Below the pieces are notes generated by a model. The model saw nothing but the letters and a program-made list of their open reading frames with translations. It had not been told where the DNA came from and did not search any database. Shown piece after piece: positions 46,498-59,156 of a stretch of 64,000 nt of DNA (positions within the stretch are counted from its first letter, which is position 1; each line of letters begins with the position of its first letter). The position numbers and the translations under genes were made by a program. Origin of the DNA: Oreohelix idahoensis (taxonomy: Eukaryota > Mollusca > Gastropoda > Stylommatophora > Oreohelicidae); contig JAMPIV010011333.1 in assembly GCA_024509875.1 (NCBI GenBank), positions 62,001 through 126,000 of the forward strand, given 5' to 3'.

Positions 46498-49400
46498 ATG
46501 CGCAAGTCACTCTTTCATCCACTCATCCATCCACTCACAACAAGTCCTGTGGCGATGGGCGAGCGGCGAAGCGGCAGGCGTGGGTGTGCTTGCAGTCGTA
46601 GTCGCAAACCTACACACAGGCGGCTCAGGCCATATGGTCGTCTTCCACTGATCGGAGCAGCAGTGGGATTCGGCAGCCCCCTGAGTGACTGAGCAGCCTT
46701 CTTTAGGAAAGCACTGCTCACCTCCATGGCATGAGGAAGGGGCTAGAAAAGGTGCCCTAAACATTGCCTGCTACACCATTACCTAACCAGCTTACCGCGG
46801 TTGGTGGGTACCCTACTTCAGCTGGCGACACATAAGAAAAAGAAAGGACAGATTTTTCCCCCTCATTCTAGGCGCATGGAATGTGCGCACTCTACTCGAC
46901 AAAGACTTTAACACAAACAGACCCTAGAGGCGAACTGCCCTGATTGGGAGAGAACTGGCCAGATACAACATTGACATAGCAGCACTGAGTGAAACTCGAC
47001 TTGCAGGCGAGGGCCAACTTTGCAAAAAGGGTGCAGGTTATACATTCTATTGGAGTGGAAGAGGAACTGAAGAAAGACGAGAAGCAGGGGTTGGATTTGC
47101 AATCAAAACAGCAATTATCGGCAAGTTAGCGGGGCCCCCAAAAGGAATAAATGACGGACTCATGACGGTCAAGATCCCGCTGCTTTATGGAAGGAAACAT
47201 GCCACCATCATTAGCGCGTATGCACCAACTATGACCAACCAGGATGACGTCAAGGATATATTTTACGAAGAACTACATGCAGTCATTGCATCAGTTCCTA
47301 AAGCAGATAAGCTTATTATTCTTGGTGACTTTAATGCAAGAGTAGGCTCAGATAACATCTCCTGGAATGGCACTATCGGAAAGTACGGCGTGGGTCGCTG
47401 TAACAGCAATGGACTTCTTCTCCTCCAGACTTGCGCAGAACATGACCTCCTTGTCACCAACACCATTTTTCAACTTCCTATCCGCAACAGGACCTCCTGG
47501 ATGCACCCTCGCTCAAAGCATTGGCACCTAATTGACTATGTAATTGTTAGGAAGAAGGACAGGCAAGATGTCCGGGTGACAAAGTCCATGTGTGGTGCCG
47601 AATGCTGGACTGATCATCGCCTCATTGTGTCTAAACTTAAAATTCGTATCCAACCTGCCAGGCACCCTCAGGGAAAGAAAACTCAAAAAAGGCTGGATGT
47701 CACCAAACTAAAGAAGACAAAAATTAAACAGTCATTCACTGACACCCTAGAAGACCGTCTCAAATCTATCTCGTTAGACGGCCAAAGTGCGGAAACAAAT
47801 TGGACAGCCCTAAGCGAGCAGATCTACAACACTGCTACAGAGGTCCTGGGTCCCGCCATCAAGAAACAAAATGACTGGTTTGATGAGAACTCAGATGATA
47901 TAAAGAGGATGTTGGCTGAGAAACACCATCTCCATAAAGCATATTTAAATGATCCAAAATCTACATCCAAGAAAGACGCTTTCAACAACATGCGTAGAAT
48001 AGTCCAACATAAACTACGCCAGATGCGGGATTCATTGCTGAGTAATAAAGCAGATGAGCTCCAAGGCTTTGCTGACAGCCATGACTTGAAAAATTTTTAC
48101 CATACACTCAAAGCGGTCTTTGGTCCAACATCATCACGATCATTTCCCCTCCTTAATGCAGATGAAAAACACTAATTACAGACAAGAAAAAAATTCTCCA
48201 ACGCTGGGTCGAACACTTTAATAATATTCTGAACCAGCCATCATCTATTAACGATGAAGTCATCAACCGACTGCCCCAAATTCCTATAAATGAAGCACTA
48301 GATGATATACCGACTCTGGAGGAGACTCAAAAAGCAATTTGTCAACTTTCTGGTGGAAAGGCCACCGGCTCCGATTCAATTCCTGTTGAGGTCTATAAAG
48401 ATGGCGGTACAGTTCTGATAAAGAAACTTCACATGATCTTCCAGCAAATGTGGCAGAGTGAAACCATCCCACACAATCTCAAGGATGCGTCAATTATACA
48501 TCTTTATAAACGTAAAGGTAATCGCCAAGACTGTAACAGTCATCGAGGCATCTCCCTACTATCAATTGCTGGGAAGATATTCGCCAGAATCCTTCTTAAT
48601 CGTCTTACGGCTCATCTTGACAAAGGTCTTCTACCTGAAAGTCAGTGTGGATTCCGGAAAGAACGTGGAACCACCGATATGGTGTTCGCTGCAAGACAGC
48701 TTCAAGAAAAATGCCAAGAACAGCACTGTGACCTGTACACAGCTTTCATCGACTTGACAAAGGCGTTCGACACGGTCAGTAGAGAGGGTCTATGGAAGAT
48801 CATGGCAAAATACGGCTGCCCAAAGAAATTTATCTCAATAGTGCAGCAACTGCATGATGGAATGCAGGCTAGAGTTCAGGAAAACGGTGAGCTATCGGAG
48901 CCTTTCCCAGTCTCAAATGGAGTTACACAAGGGTGTGTACTTGCACCGACTCTTTTCGGTATCATGTTTTCTGCTATGCTGACTGATGCTTTCAGAGATG
49001 GGGACACAGGAATCGACATCAGATATCGTATTGATGGAAAATTGTTTAACCTTAGGAGGCTTCAAGCAAAAACCAAGGTCAAATCACACACCATCAGGGA
49101 TCTTCTGTTTGCTGACGATTGTGCCCTCAGTGCTGGCTCAGAGGCTGATCTGCAGCGTAGCGTGGATAGATTCTCCGAAGATTGTTCCAACTTTGAGCTT
49201 ACCATCAACACGGGGAAAACAGAAATCAAGTACCAACCAGCTCCTGGCACAATTTATACTGAGCCAATCATCAAGGTAAATGGTGAGAAACAATGTTGTG
49301 AACAGGTTCACATACCTTGGTAGCACACTATCCCAGAACATCGTCATTGATGATGAGGTGAACACCAGGATCTCCAAAGCCAGCAGCACATTTGGCAGAC

Positions 49401-50110
49401 TATACACCAACGTTTGGCATCGAAGTGGCATTAGTCTACAGACAAAGCTGAAGGTGTACAGAGCTGCGGTGCTTCCAGTGCTGCTTTATGCATGTGAAAC
49501 ATGGACTGTATACAGGCGCCACGTAAAGAAGCTCAACCACTTCCATACAGTCTGTCTCAGAAAGGTAATGAACATCAAATGGCAAGACAAGATCCCGGAT
49601 ACCGCCGTTCTTGACAGAGCTGGTATCCCTAGCATCGATACTATTCTGATGCAGTCACAGATTCGCTGGGCAGGTCATGTAGTCCGCATGCCAGACCATC
49701 GACTGCCAAAGATACTCTTTTATGGTGAGATGCAGAAGGGTAGACGCTCCCATGGTGGCCAAAAAAAAGCGCTTCAAAGACACGCTTAAGGCTTCATTAA
49801 AAACCTTTGACGTAAACCCTGACACATGGGAAGCTGCTGCGCAAGACCGAACTGCCTGGCGCACATCTCTTCGTAATGGTGCAGCGGCATGCGAATCATC
49901 CAGAAGAGCAGCAGCGGAACAGCGGAGACAAGCTAGAAAAGACCGTGTAATAAAACCTTCTTGTGATGCAAACATTCCCTGCCCACACTGTCCGAGATCC
50001 TTCCAGGCTCGCATCGGGCTCATCAGTCACCTTCGTACTCATAAACTATCCTAACAATCCTAATAATTGGATGAACAGAGTGATCTTCATCACCCGTGAT
50101 GGACGAACAA
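46498..50110 (+). mobile_element. LINE with C-terminal C2H2 finger, near full-length copy
   Basis: A 3.6-kb non-LTR element: 5' UTR 46498-46860 (shared with 60619-60980), APE endonuclease, RT, C2H2 end and a short 3' UTR with the inverted phrase TCATCACCCGTGATGG. It is the more complete of two copies in the window; the other is at 60460-64000. Clade unassigned. It is missing from the left arm, so it inserted after the duplication. The 3' end is approximate. Confidence 0.85.
46870..50055 (+). pseudogene. LINE EN-RT polyprotein, one stop and three frameshifts
   Basis: Endonuclease: [26 protein letters not shown] (Glu), [15 protein letters not shown] (Asp/Asn), and WTDHRLIVSKL (terminal His). 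Connector to about 48170. RT: GKATGSDSIPVEVYK, CGFRKERGTTDM, FIDLTKAFDTVSREGLW, NGVTQGCVLAPTLFG and LLFADDCALSAG (catalytic Asp pair). The C-terminal end is CPHCPRSFQARIGLISHL followed by RTH, a C2H2 zinc finger. Lesions: TAG at about 46923, where the second copy has Glu; a one-base loss near 48166; a frameshift near 49285; and a frameshift at the A8 run 49761-49768. All catalytic residues are preserved, which suggests a recent death. Confidence 0.87.
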
Positions 50111-50949
50111 CAGAACAATGGCACATAGAATGAAAAATGCACTACTTACGCCAATCTTGGCTACAGACTTGTTGCTCAGATGAATAAAAGAGACGAGACG
50201 GTCTCTTACACGCATCTGGGGTGACTTTAATTTGACAATAGATTCCCTCTCTGACTCAGTGTGTTTCTTCAGTTTCCTAGTCCCGGTGTTCCTTATTAAA
50301 ATGTAAAGATTTCATGTGCTTTGTAAGTCTTATTTGGTTCTCCAATAAAAGATCCGGTTAAAAAAGGTAATTATGAATCTTGTCATCACTCTGGCGAGGT
50401 CTGATGTTGTCTTGGCGAGTGTGAAATACACAGTGAAATAAAACTGCGAAGTGGTCAGACTATATTCCGATCTTCCCCCGCATTGTTGTTATGAATCTAA
50501 TCAGAAAGATCCAATCATTTCAAATCATGCAGATAGGGTGTGATGATTTCAAAATAGTCCCACGTGAAATAAGGTGCGTGCCTGCAAAGGTCACGTATTA
50601 CCATATATGGACATCTGATGCCTTGCATACATTCTCGCAAACACAATTGTAGACTCATATTGTCTCACATGTAATAAATCCATGATTACTTTTAAACAAG
50701 TGACCGGAAGCGGTTATGTCACACTTGTCTGCCCACGTGTCACACAGACAGTAATTTCGTTATCTCTCGTATGAGTACGCAAAAAGTCCGTGTCTGCCCA
50801 TTTGTGTTACCAAACGAGTCGTCTTATCAGCGGTTTAATCTAAACACGCCGGCGCTCATCTTATCTAGTTGCTTCTCGTAGGCTGGGATAAACATTATCT
50901 GCAAGGAATGTCACAAATGTTTGAACTTGCAAACCACTTGCTCCTGAGC
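50111..50949. other. No feature seen; right-arm-only sequence
   Basis: Non-coding. I could not find its mirror in the left arm, where the equivalent place is occupied by the 25561-35572 block. It may be original arm sequence lost on the left. Confidence 0.4.
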
Positions 50950-51945
50950 CGATAATGAGAAGAAATTGGTACTTTTAAAAGTACACAAATAAAAATCAGT
51001 ACAAAATATGTCTCTGATCCTATCGGGGTGAAACCGAGATCGTGAAGAGGTCGTCCATTTCGTCACAATCCCTGTTCCCTTTCCCCTGTCATTTTTTTTT
51101 CTTTGCGTGTTTTTTATTTAGCGTTCCGATTGGCTAAGCGGTTAGAGAATTTGTTTTTTGCTACAAAGTTATCGGGTGCCGGGATCGAGACCTGGTAGCT
51201 TCACACTCCATTCTATCCAGCTGTAAATAGGTACCTGACTCTTTTTCAGATAGGAAAGGCAAAGCCAGCGATGAAGGGAATATAAAAGTCTCAAACACGT
51301 TACTTCTTTACGGAAGTATCCGCTAAGGAAGTTCCGTTACCTGTTTATCAGTTATAGATATATGTATGCCCGTAATTGCGTTTTGGTGGGTTAACTCTTA
51401 TAGGTGCATTAGCATTAGGTCCTTGCTCTCTTTTTTTCTTACTTCGTGTCATTTATTTTTCTCCCTTTATCGCTTTCCCTCGTTACTCTCTATAACGTTA
51501 TGGGGAAGATTGTCACAGTGCAATGTATGGGTAGGCAAGTGAATGGGTTCGAAGCCCATGAGAAAAACTGCAGTGTTAACTAAGAGTGAAGTAGCAGATT
51601 TGATGTTTTGTTTGTGTGTTTTTCTTAACTTTGCCAATTTTACTGTTTGATTTTTTATTTTTTTTAAATATTTTTTTGCTGTTCTAATGGGGTATTTTCA
51701 TTCAGCTCTTTTCTGTTGTTATGTTCGTTTTGCAGTTATTTAAACACTTGTTGTTCATTCATCTCTTGTTCTTATTAGTTAGTGTATAACAGTTTATTTA
51801 TATCATTTTCTTCATGGCATTCATTGTTACGGTATAGCTTCTCCTGCTTTGCAGTAGTGGTCCCACAGTGGCAAAAACTCAAGAGTATCTAATATGGGTC
51901 TCAAAGATGTCTACCTTCGCACAAGATTACTCTTCGCAGAGTTGT
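50950..51945 (-). other. Arm sequence, including old SINE and start of repeat D1'
   Basis: Aligns inverted with 24575-25560. It holds the mirrored SINE (51125-51260) and the beginning of repeat D1' (51840-51945), which is then split by the RTE insertion. No gene. Confidence 0.6.
51125..51260 (+). repeat. Old tRNA-derived SINE, right-arm copy
   Basis: A box TGGCTAAGCGGTTAGAG (51130), B box GGGATCGAGACCTGG (51181). Mirror of 25255-25400. Present in both arms, hence older than the duplication. Confidence 0.6.
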
Positions 51946-54900
51946 CCCAAGCCCGGTTGAAAAAGGAGGAGGGCGGCCTGCATGGAGGCAGCCCCTCCAC
52001 CATGCAAAGGCACAACAGGCCAATTACCTATATTACGAGCAATACAAGAGAGAAAACTGGACTGATTCTAAAGGCGACGAACTACAACGGACTACGGACT
52101 ACGACTTATGGAACTTGGAACACAAGAAGTATAAATGGGAAAGAAGAGGAGCTGGTGGAAGAGATGAGGAAAGCAAAATTAAAAATCCTGGCTATTACGG
52201 AAACACAGAAAAAGGGACAAGGAGTCATGGATCTCGATGGCAACACGCTGCTCTACAGTGGTGTACCCACATCTGAAAGAGCTGAAGGCGGCGTGGGTTG
52301 CATTGTGGCCAAAAACCAGAAAGATAGTATCAAGGGATGCAACTTTGTCTCGGAGCGCATTATGGTTGTAAAACTAAAAGAAGGAGAACCCATAGTCAAT
52401 CTGGTCATAGTGTACGGGCCAATTGAGGATGAGAGAGCAGAGGTCAAGGAGGAATTGTTCGAGCTGCTTCAAAGGACAGTGGATGACTGCTAGATGAAAT
52501 TATCATGCTCGGAAATTTAAATGCGAGAGTTGGAAATGACCATGCTAGATGGGGTGGAGTTATCGGAAGATATGGAGAAGATACTCTCAATGACAATGGA
52601 AAGCGACTCCTTAGATTCTGTAGTGAGCAGAATCTGATCATTACAAACACAAAATTCCCCCATAAGCGCATACATGCATACACTAGATGTGAACCAACAA
52701 AGAACGAGAAGTCAGTGATCGACTATGCCATTGTTAGGAGGAGCTCATTCAAATATGTCCGGGATGCTAGAGTCTGGAGGGGGCCAGAGATTGGAAGTGA
52801 TCACTACCTTCTTACAATACAAAGAACAACTGAAAGAGTTGCTCACCCTAGGAACTACCCAACATTACGCAAGAAACCAAGTAAACAAACGGGAGAAATG
52901 AGCATTAAGACCTACAAGCTGAGAGAGCTAGAAATTAAGACCAGATATCAGGGGCTTATAGCTACAGCGGTGAGAAACACAGAAGAACAACCTGATGACT
53001 TGGAAACCCTCTGGCTTAAATTCAAGGACATCATAAAGACAGCTGCTGGAGAAGCATGTGGCGAAGTCCGACTTGGGAACAAGAGAAAGAGGACACCTTG
53101 GTGGACAGAGGAAGTCAAAGAGAAAATAAGAGAGAAGAAAATGGCATGGAAACAATACTTAGGAGCTAAAAACACAGCAGAAAAAATAGAGAAATATATA
53201 AAATATGTGATACTCAGAACAGAAGCAAAGAACAAGGTGCTAGCAGCAAAACAGAAGTCCTGGGAAGAATCTGTAGAAAAGCTAGAAAAAGATGCGCAAG
53301 AAAACCAGAAATTGTTCTATAAGACCCTAAAGAACATGAGGAAGGAAAAACAATGCCCTCTCAAATTTATAAAGGACAAGCAAGGCAAATTGCTTACTGC
53401 CCCGAAGGAAGTAATGGAAAGATGGAAAGAATATTTCTCAGAACTCCTTGATGGTGAGCAAGGTCAAGCATCAGAAATGATAACCACTAGCACAGAAAAG
53501 GAAACCAATGGTGATGAAGATGACATAAAGATGGAAGAACAGAAGGCAGCACTGGAGAAAATCAAGATGGGCAAAGCAGCAAGGCATGATGGTACAACAC
53601 CAGAAATGGTTAAGTACATGGGAGCATCAGGTGACATATTACTCTTACGGGTCCTACAGGCAGCGTGGTGCAACAAGACCATACCAAAGGATTGGGAGAT
53701 TGCCATCATAACACCAATGTTCAAAAAGGGTGACAATCGACAATGTGGAAACCATAGAGGCATATCACTTCTCAGTGTCCCTGGTAAAATCTACTCTAGA
53801 ATCCTAGAGCAGAGACTCCGACGCCTAGCTGAGCCACAATTGGATGAGGTCCAGTGTGGATTCAGAGCAAACCGAAGTACTCAAGACCTAATCTTCACAC
53901 TCAGACAGCTGAGTGAAAAGGCCCTTGAGTATAAGAGTGAGATCCATCTTTGTTTCATAGATCTGGAAAAGGCGTTTGACAGGGTCCCCTGGAGCAAACT
54001 TTAGGACTGTTGCAAGGAAGAACATTTCAGTACCTCTGATTCATGCTACACAGAGCTTCTACAAGTCTTGCAGAAATTATGTGAGGACAGCAAATAATAA
54101 GCCAGAAGAGTTCAGGACCACCACTGGTGTAAGACAAGGTGATATCCTGTCACCTTAACTTTTCATACTCCTCATGGATGATGTTATCAAGGCATGTAAG
54201 GAGAGAACAAGAAAGTATTCAGTGGGGTACTGGAAGATGAGATAGGTATGTATTTCAGAGCTGGCATTTGCTGATGATGTTGCCCTGATTGCTAAATCAG
54301 AGGCACATCTCCAATCCAACCTGCAAGTATGGAAGGAAGAGCTGGAGAAGACAGTGATGGCCATAAGCAGCTCTAAAACAAAATCCATGGTGATATCACG
54401 AGAAGAAAGAAGACATCAGATTAAGCTGGGAGAATAGGTCCTGGAGCAGGTGGACCACTTTAAATATCTCGGAGCTATTATAAACCGAAAGGGGGGCATA
54501 AAAGAAGAGTTGGCCACTCGAAAAGCTGCAGCTGGGAGACTTTTTCAGGCCATAAATCGAGGATTCCTCAGCAAGAGAGAGGTTGGTAAGAAAACGAAGA
54601 TGGCTGTATACCGCTCCACCCATGTCCCAGTCTTGACATATGGATGTGAGTCATGGGCAATGACTACAACCCACAAAAGCCAGATCCAAACCTCAGAAAT
54701 GAGGTATCTGAGGAAGGTGGTTGAAGTAACAAGAAGAGACATGGTCCGCAACCTGACGATACGCCAAGGCCTAAAATCCCACCCCCTGCAGACCCACGTA
54801 GAACAGTCCCTACTAAGATGGTTTGGCCATGTCTGCAGAATGGGAGAAGATCGCCTACCACGACACAAACATGGGAAACAAAGAGCCAGGGATCCAGACG

Positions 54901-55074
54901 TCCAGGACGACCCAGAGTCCGCTGGGAGGACAACATAAGACAATCTTTGAAGGACCGAGGACTAGAATGGAACCAGGCCAGGAGGAAGACAGACGATAGG
55001 ATAGCCTGGCGCTCTCTTTTCCAAACCTCTACACCTCACGGTAGAAGGGAAACGACTAAGTAAGTAAGAGTTGT
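51938..55074 (+). mobile_element. RTE-like LINE, copy 2, with 8-bp target duplication
   Basis: AGAGTTGT at 51938-51945 is repeated at 55067-55074. The element lies between, from CCCAAGCCCGGTTG to a (TAAG)n tail. The left arm shows the empty site as a single ACAACTCT at 24575-24582. Same family as 8229-14553 but without the nested insert. Length 3.1 kb. It inserted after the inverted duplication. Confidence 0.93.
52040..55063 (+). pseudogene. RTE-like EN-RT polyprotein, copy 2
   Basis: Endonuclease: TYGTWNTRSINGKEEEL, LKILAITETQ (Glu), IVYGPIEDER, then after a one-base loss near 52490 LGNLNARVGND and GPEIGSDHYLL (His). The usual GDFN is GNLN here, so a catalytic Asp is lost. RT: GKAARHDGTTPEM, WEIAIITPMFKKGD, NHRGISLLSVPGKIY, CGFRANRSTQDL, FIDLEKAFDRVPW, GVRQGDILSP and FADDVAL. 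The C-terminal part has TYGCESWAM, RWFGHVCRM and RPGRPRVRWEDNI. Stops: TAG 54002-54004 and TAG 54435-54437 (both shared with copy 1), TAA near 54157 and TAG near 54242, plus frameshifts near 54015 and 54880. Confidence 0.88.
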
Positions 55075-55950
55075 AGATAGAAGGGTAATGATGCTTCCAT
55101 CCCGAGGCAGTATCCACAAGATATACGAAAAGCGAAAACAATGCTGCATTGACTGAGCACGTTAATTCTAGAATCTGCCGAGAACTTTTGTGAACGATTA
55201 ATCAATTATTATTTTTAGCTCGTCAAGCCAGCACCTCTGATTTACTCAGTGGAATTCTTATTATTCTGGTATAGCTCTGTTCAGGATATTGACTGAGACA
55301 AACATGCAGTACATTTAAAATGATTAAATCGAAGTTAAATGTGTATATTAACAAACAAAAGGTGTAATAATCATTTAATTATAACAAGGGTTAAAATAAT
55401 TGAATAGTTTAAAAGAAAATGTTCATCATTGAATGATAGTAAATTTTATGAGAAAAAAAAGTTCACTTTGGCAGCTTATAGGTTTCTCTTAGCTGCCAAA
55501 AGTAATTTCTCATCCCTCTGATGGGTTCTGTGCAGATAGGTCACTGGAGTTCTCACGTCTCTGGTTAAGCTTAAAGGGGCAGCACGTTCCCAGAACAATC
55601 AAGGAGTAACTGCCAAGCTGGTCGCTCGTTTCTACGTCAGTCCACTTCTACCCTCACTTTGTTCCATAGGTTAGTACCTTCATTGGTACCACCACCATCA
55701 CCTATGGTAAAAGAATAGAAACGAAACGCTCTCCTGAGTATTGCGTTTCCCAACACATACTTATGTGTTCCCTTTCTCCTATTCTACCATATCATCTAAC
55801 TCAGAATTTATCCTCGATGAGAATTACACTTAATCCCTCGAGAGAAAACTTTCTTTATATTTGAATTGAATAGCTTTATTCTTATTTTACATTTAAATGA
55901 AAAGGTAAATAGTACAGATAGAATATGTTTACATGCACATCTCCACAAAA
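55067..55950 (-). repeat. Repeat D, copy D1' (right arm), remainder
   Basis: Continues repeat D after the RTE insertion; mirror of 23740-24575. Landmarks are GGTACCACCACCATCACCTA, CTTAATCCCTCGAGAG and CAGATAGAATATG. Confidence 0.7.
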
Positions 55951-57829
55951 TGTGTCATCCCGTATTACCAGCTTTGCGACGAGCGCAGTCTGGCCTTATC
56001 AGCAATTAAACGCATTCGCTGGGCGATTTAGGGTTAAGCTGATGTCTGATGTCGGCCGCTGCCGATATTAACCAACATGGTTGTCGATAATATTATCTCA
56101 GCCGCTCTTGCAAACGTTTAGGGAAGGGACGGGTAACAAACAGACGTGATGACACATCTCTGAGAGGGGTGTAAGAATGAAAATACAAAATATCTGCTAC
56201 ACATAGCAGAGAAAGAAAGAAAGTCCGATAATTATAATTGAAAGCACGCAATAAAAATCAGTACAAAAATGTAACTGAGACTGCCATAGTGAAACAGAGA
56301 TAGAGAAGGGTCGCCCCATTCTGTCACATTCATGTCAGTATGGCTCCTTCATAAAGTATCCAGACATCTATTAAGTCTTTCCTCTTTGATAAAAGAGTTA
56401 GTATAAACTTTACTTGTGAATTTGCCACTTCTCGTCTGAATTGTTTTATTTGTCCCATGGGTATATGTGATTTGTGAGTACCCATTAAGGAAGTAGTGAA
56501 GTATAGTGAGGATACGCTGTGCATATTCAGGACATAATATTATAATGTTATGGTTAAAATGTTAATTAATAACATTGTTATCAATGTATGTACCAAGAGT
56601 CTACACAAGCGATGCTTTTCTATACTACAGCCTTTGTGAAAAAGTGTGTATCGTTGCTGTTTATTTCCCCGATGGTAGAGGGTATTCTATCTGAGAATTC
56701 GACTTCTTCATTCATATTGTTACTGCATGGGGAATATTTGGGTATCTTCTTCTTCTTCTTCCTCGTTCGTCCTGAGAAGGACGTTGGTTGCGTTGTGTCC
56801 GTTTACAGCAAAGGTGTGATATTTGCGCCTTTCGGCCGACACATCCGACCTCAGCACGGCATTTTTTGGGACCGGGTTTCCCTTCCCACTTCTATCCCTA
56901 CTCTGTCAGCCAGATTGCAGTGGTGCAGCCTGTTTCCAGGACCACCACTTGGAGGTAAAGTAGGGTCTTGGTCAGCTCTAGTTCGCTGACCCTGACGCAA
57001 GCAGTCTAGCTATGAGTCGCTGACTGCATCCATCTCTCTAGGGAGGTGAGAATGAAGCCTATTCCACATGATGCCATTTAACGTTTTCTGGAGGTCTCCT
57101 CAAATCAAAACGTCATTGCTACGTGTTTCCTTTTTATTGTGTCTATTACGTACACAGTTTTATATCATACTGTAAATATTCGTTGCTTTAATAATGAACT
57201 CTGCCATTTCTGTTATTTTTCTTTGAGTTCACGAATTTTATTTTGCTATGACGTTCAATTTAGCCATTTTATTCGCTTATATTTCATGTGTTGCTTGCAT
57301 GTTTCCAATCTGTTTATCCGTTTGATCATTTCTTTTTATTCTAGAACAATAAAAAAAAAATTTGCTTGTTTCCTGTGCATGTCGTAGCTTCAACAGAGCC
57401 CCCCGTATCTGCACTTCTCACGGTGTTCCGACTCATCTTCATGGCCACTGTATCAGCTCTGCAGAAAAACTACATTATACACACTTGCTCAACAACACAT
57501 AACTTCGTGTTTGTACTGTCTCCTACGACATGAGCGAAAGGGTGGTTTTATGAAGACTTATAATTCAGTCAATTATATCCCTTAATCTCAAGAGATATTT
57601 GTTGCCCCTTTAAATTTTACACAATAAAGAAAAGTATGATTAGAACTGCCGGATACAAATCATCCGAAATATCCAGTGCTCTGAGAAATGTTACCTGAGC
57701 CCCTGTCGTGGACACAGTGATATTTGTTCGTATTCTTTCTTCTCGCATCAGCTTCGTAATGGCTCATAAAAATTATGAGTAAATTTCACGTTATTGTCGC
57801 TACTGACGCTGAGAAAAACATGATTACTA
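55951..57829. other. Arm sequence, non-coding
   Basis: Mirror of 18916-20755 joined to 23360-23740; the left-only insertions are absent. It includes the better-conserved block at about 56740-57080, open across 134 codons on the plus strand at 56588-56989. The same amino-acid phrase (VRPEK...SVYSK...FAPFGRHIR) is readable in the left arm. Not called a gene because it has no supporting start or structure. Confidence 0.45.
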
Positions 57830-59156
57830 AATTGATTTGGCTGCACTTATTATTTCTGTAATACTTTTTCTTGTCTGTTTTCTTTTTTAAAGTTCATGTA
57901 AATCCCCTGGAACTTATAATGATTCCCCCAAACAGACGTCTAATATTTTATTTTTCATGATTACTTTCATTAGATTTAGTCTGTGAAGGTGGTTTGTTTC
58001 AGAACTATTTCATTATTTCCATTTTAGCTCAATTAAGAAGGTTCGTACTGTGAAGTGCCATGACAGAATTCGTTGTTTCAAAATGCCTAGTGAAAATTAT
58101 GGCGCACCGTTTTCCTCAATAATAGCAATAACTTTTCTGTAGAAAACCTAATGAGTTTTGAGATGGTTATTCTGGAATTTTCGCAAATAACTTGACCCTC
58201 AGTTCTAAGTACTATCTCCTGACAAAGCTACAATTTAAGGCTGAACATTTTTCTTTGCTACAAAGCTAACACTTTACAAAGATAAACACTTAATAGCAGC
58301 GAACAACTCTGTCAAGATATTACGGACTTTCAATAAAATATATATGAACTAAACGCTGGAACATTTAAAAACAAAGCAGAAAGAAATTTCCGACGTAACT
58401 GGATTTATTTAAATTATGTATCTTTAAATCATCTTTATGAAACAAAAAATAAGACAAATTAGTTTGAGGTCCAACTATCGACGCATTAATAACTTACTGT
58501 ATACGCTTTAAAATAGTTGTGATTATTTTTATTTAAAAAAAGCAATGTTGTACAGACACGTAAAGACCGCCAATTATTTCATCTCATGAATACCTCCTCT
58601 GTTCTTTGCTTATTCACATAAGCTCTCAGAAATTTGATAATAAAGATAATATACTCCATTTGTCTACGCGTTTTGAGGTAAACAGGTACAAGTTTAGACT
58701 TGGTCGTCATTCTCACCGATCACTTGTAATATTTATGGCGTTCTGTATTGATAAAACGCTAAAGACACTTTTGTTAACGTGAAGTGGGTTATTATTTATT
58801 TTAAAGTAAACTAGTGGTCACATAATTGTGGAACATTGTTATCATTTTTAGTCTTAAACATGATAATAAAAATGTAACTTTTCTTCCCAAATTGTTCATA
58901 GGCGGTCAAAGTAATGTTATAATAAGAACACGATTATTTTCTTCTCAACACAGAAGGGTTATTCGGAACATTCTGATTGTCACTGATTTATTTCATAACA
59001 TTAAGAAACAGATATTAAAAGACTTTACGCACCATTTTCGTGGTAATTTACCTCAGAAAAACTATAAATAGTTTCACAGTCACCTGCACAGACAATTCAT
59101 AAGAAAATTTATCTATGTGATAGCGACATCTCCAAACTAAAATTATAGAGACAAAT
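57830..59156. other. 5' flank of the right GPCR
   Basis: Mirror of 16067-17415. AT-rich and non-coding; should include the promoter. The small frame at 58826-59071 is not conserved. Confidence 0.5.

Noticed and set aside
56588..56989. A 133-codon protein-coding gene
   Set aside because: It begins in sequence without conserved coding features, includes a TTC microsatellite-like run, and the left-arm partner is only partly open.
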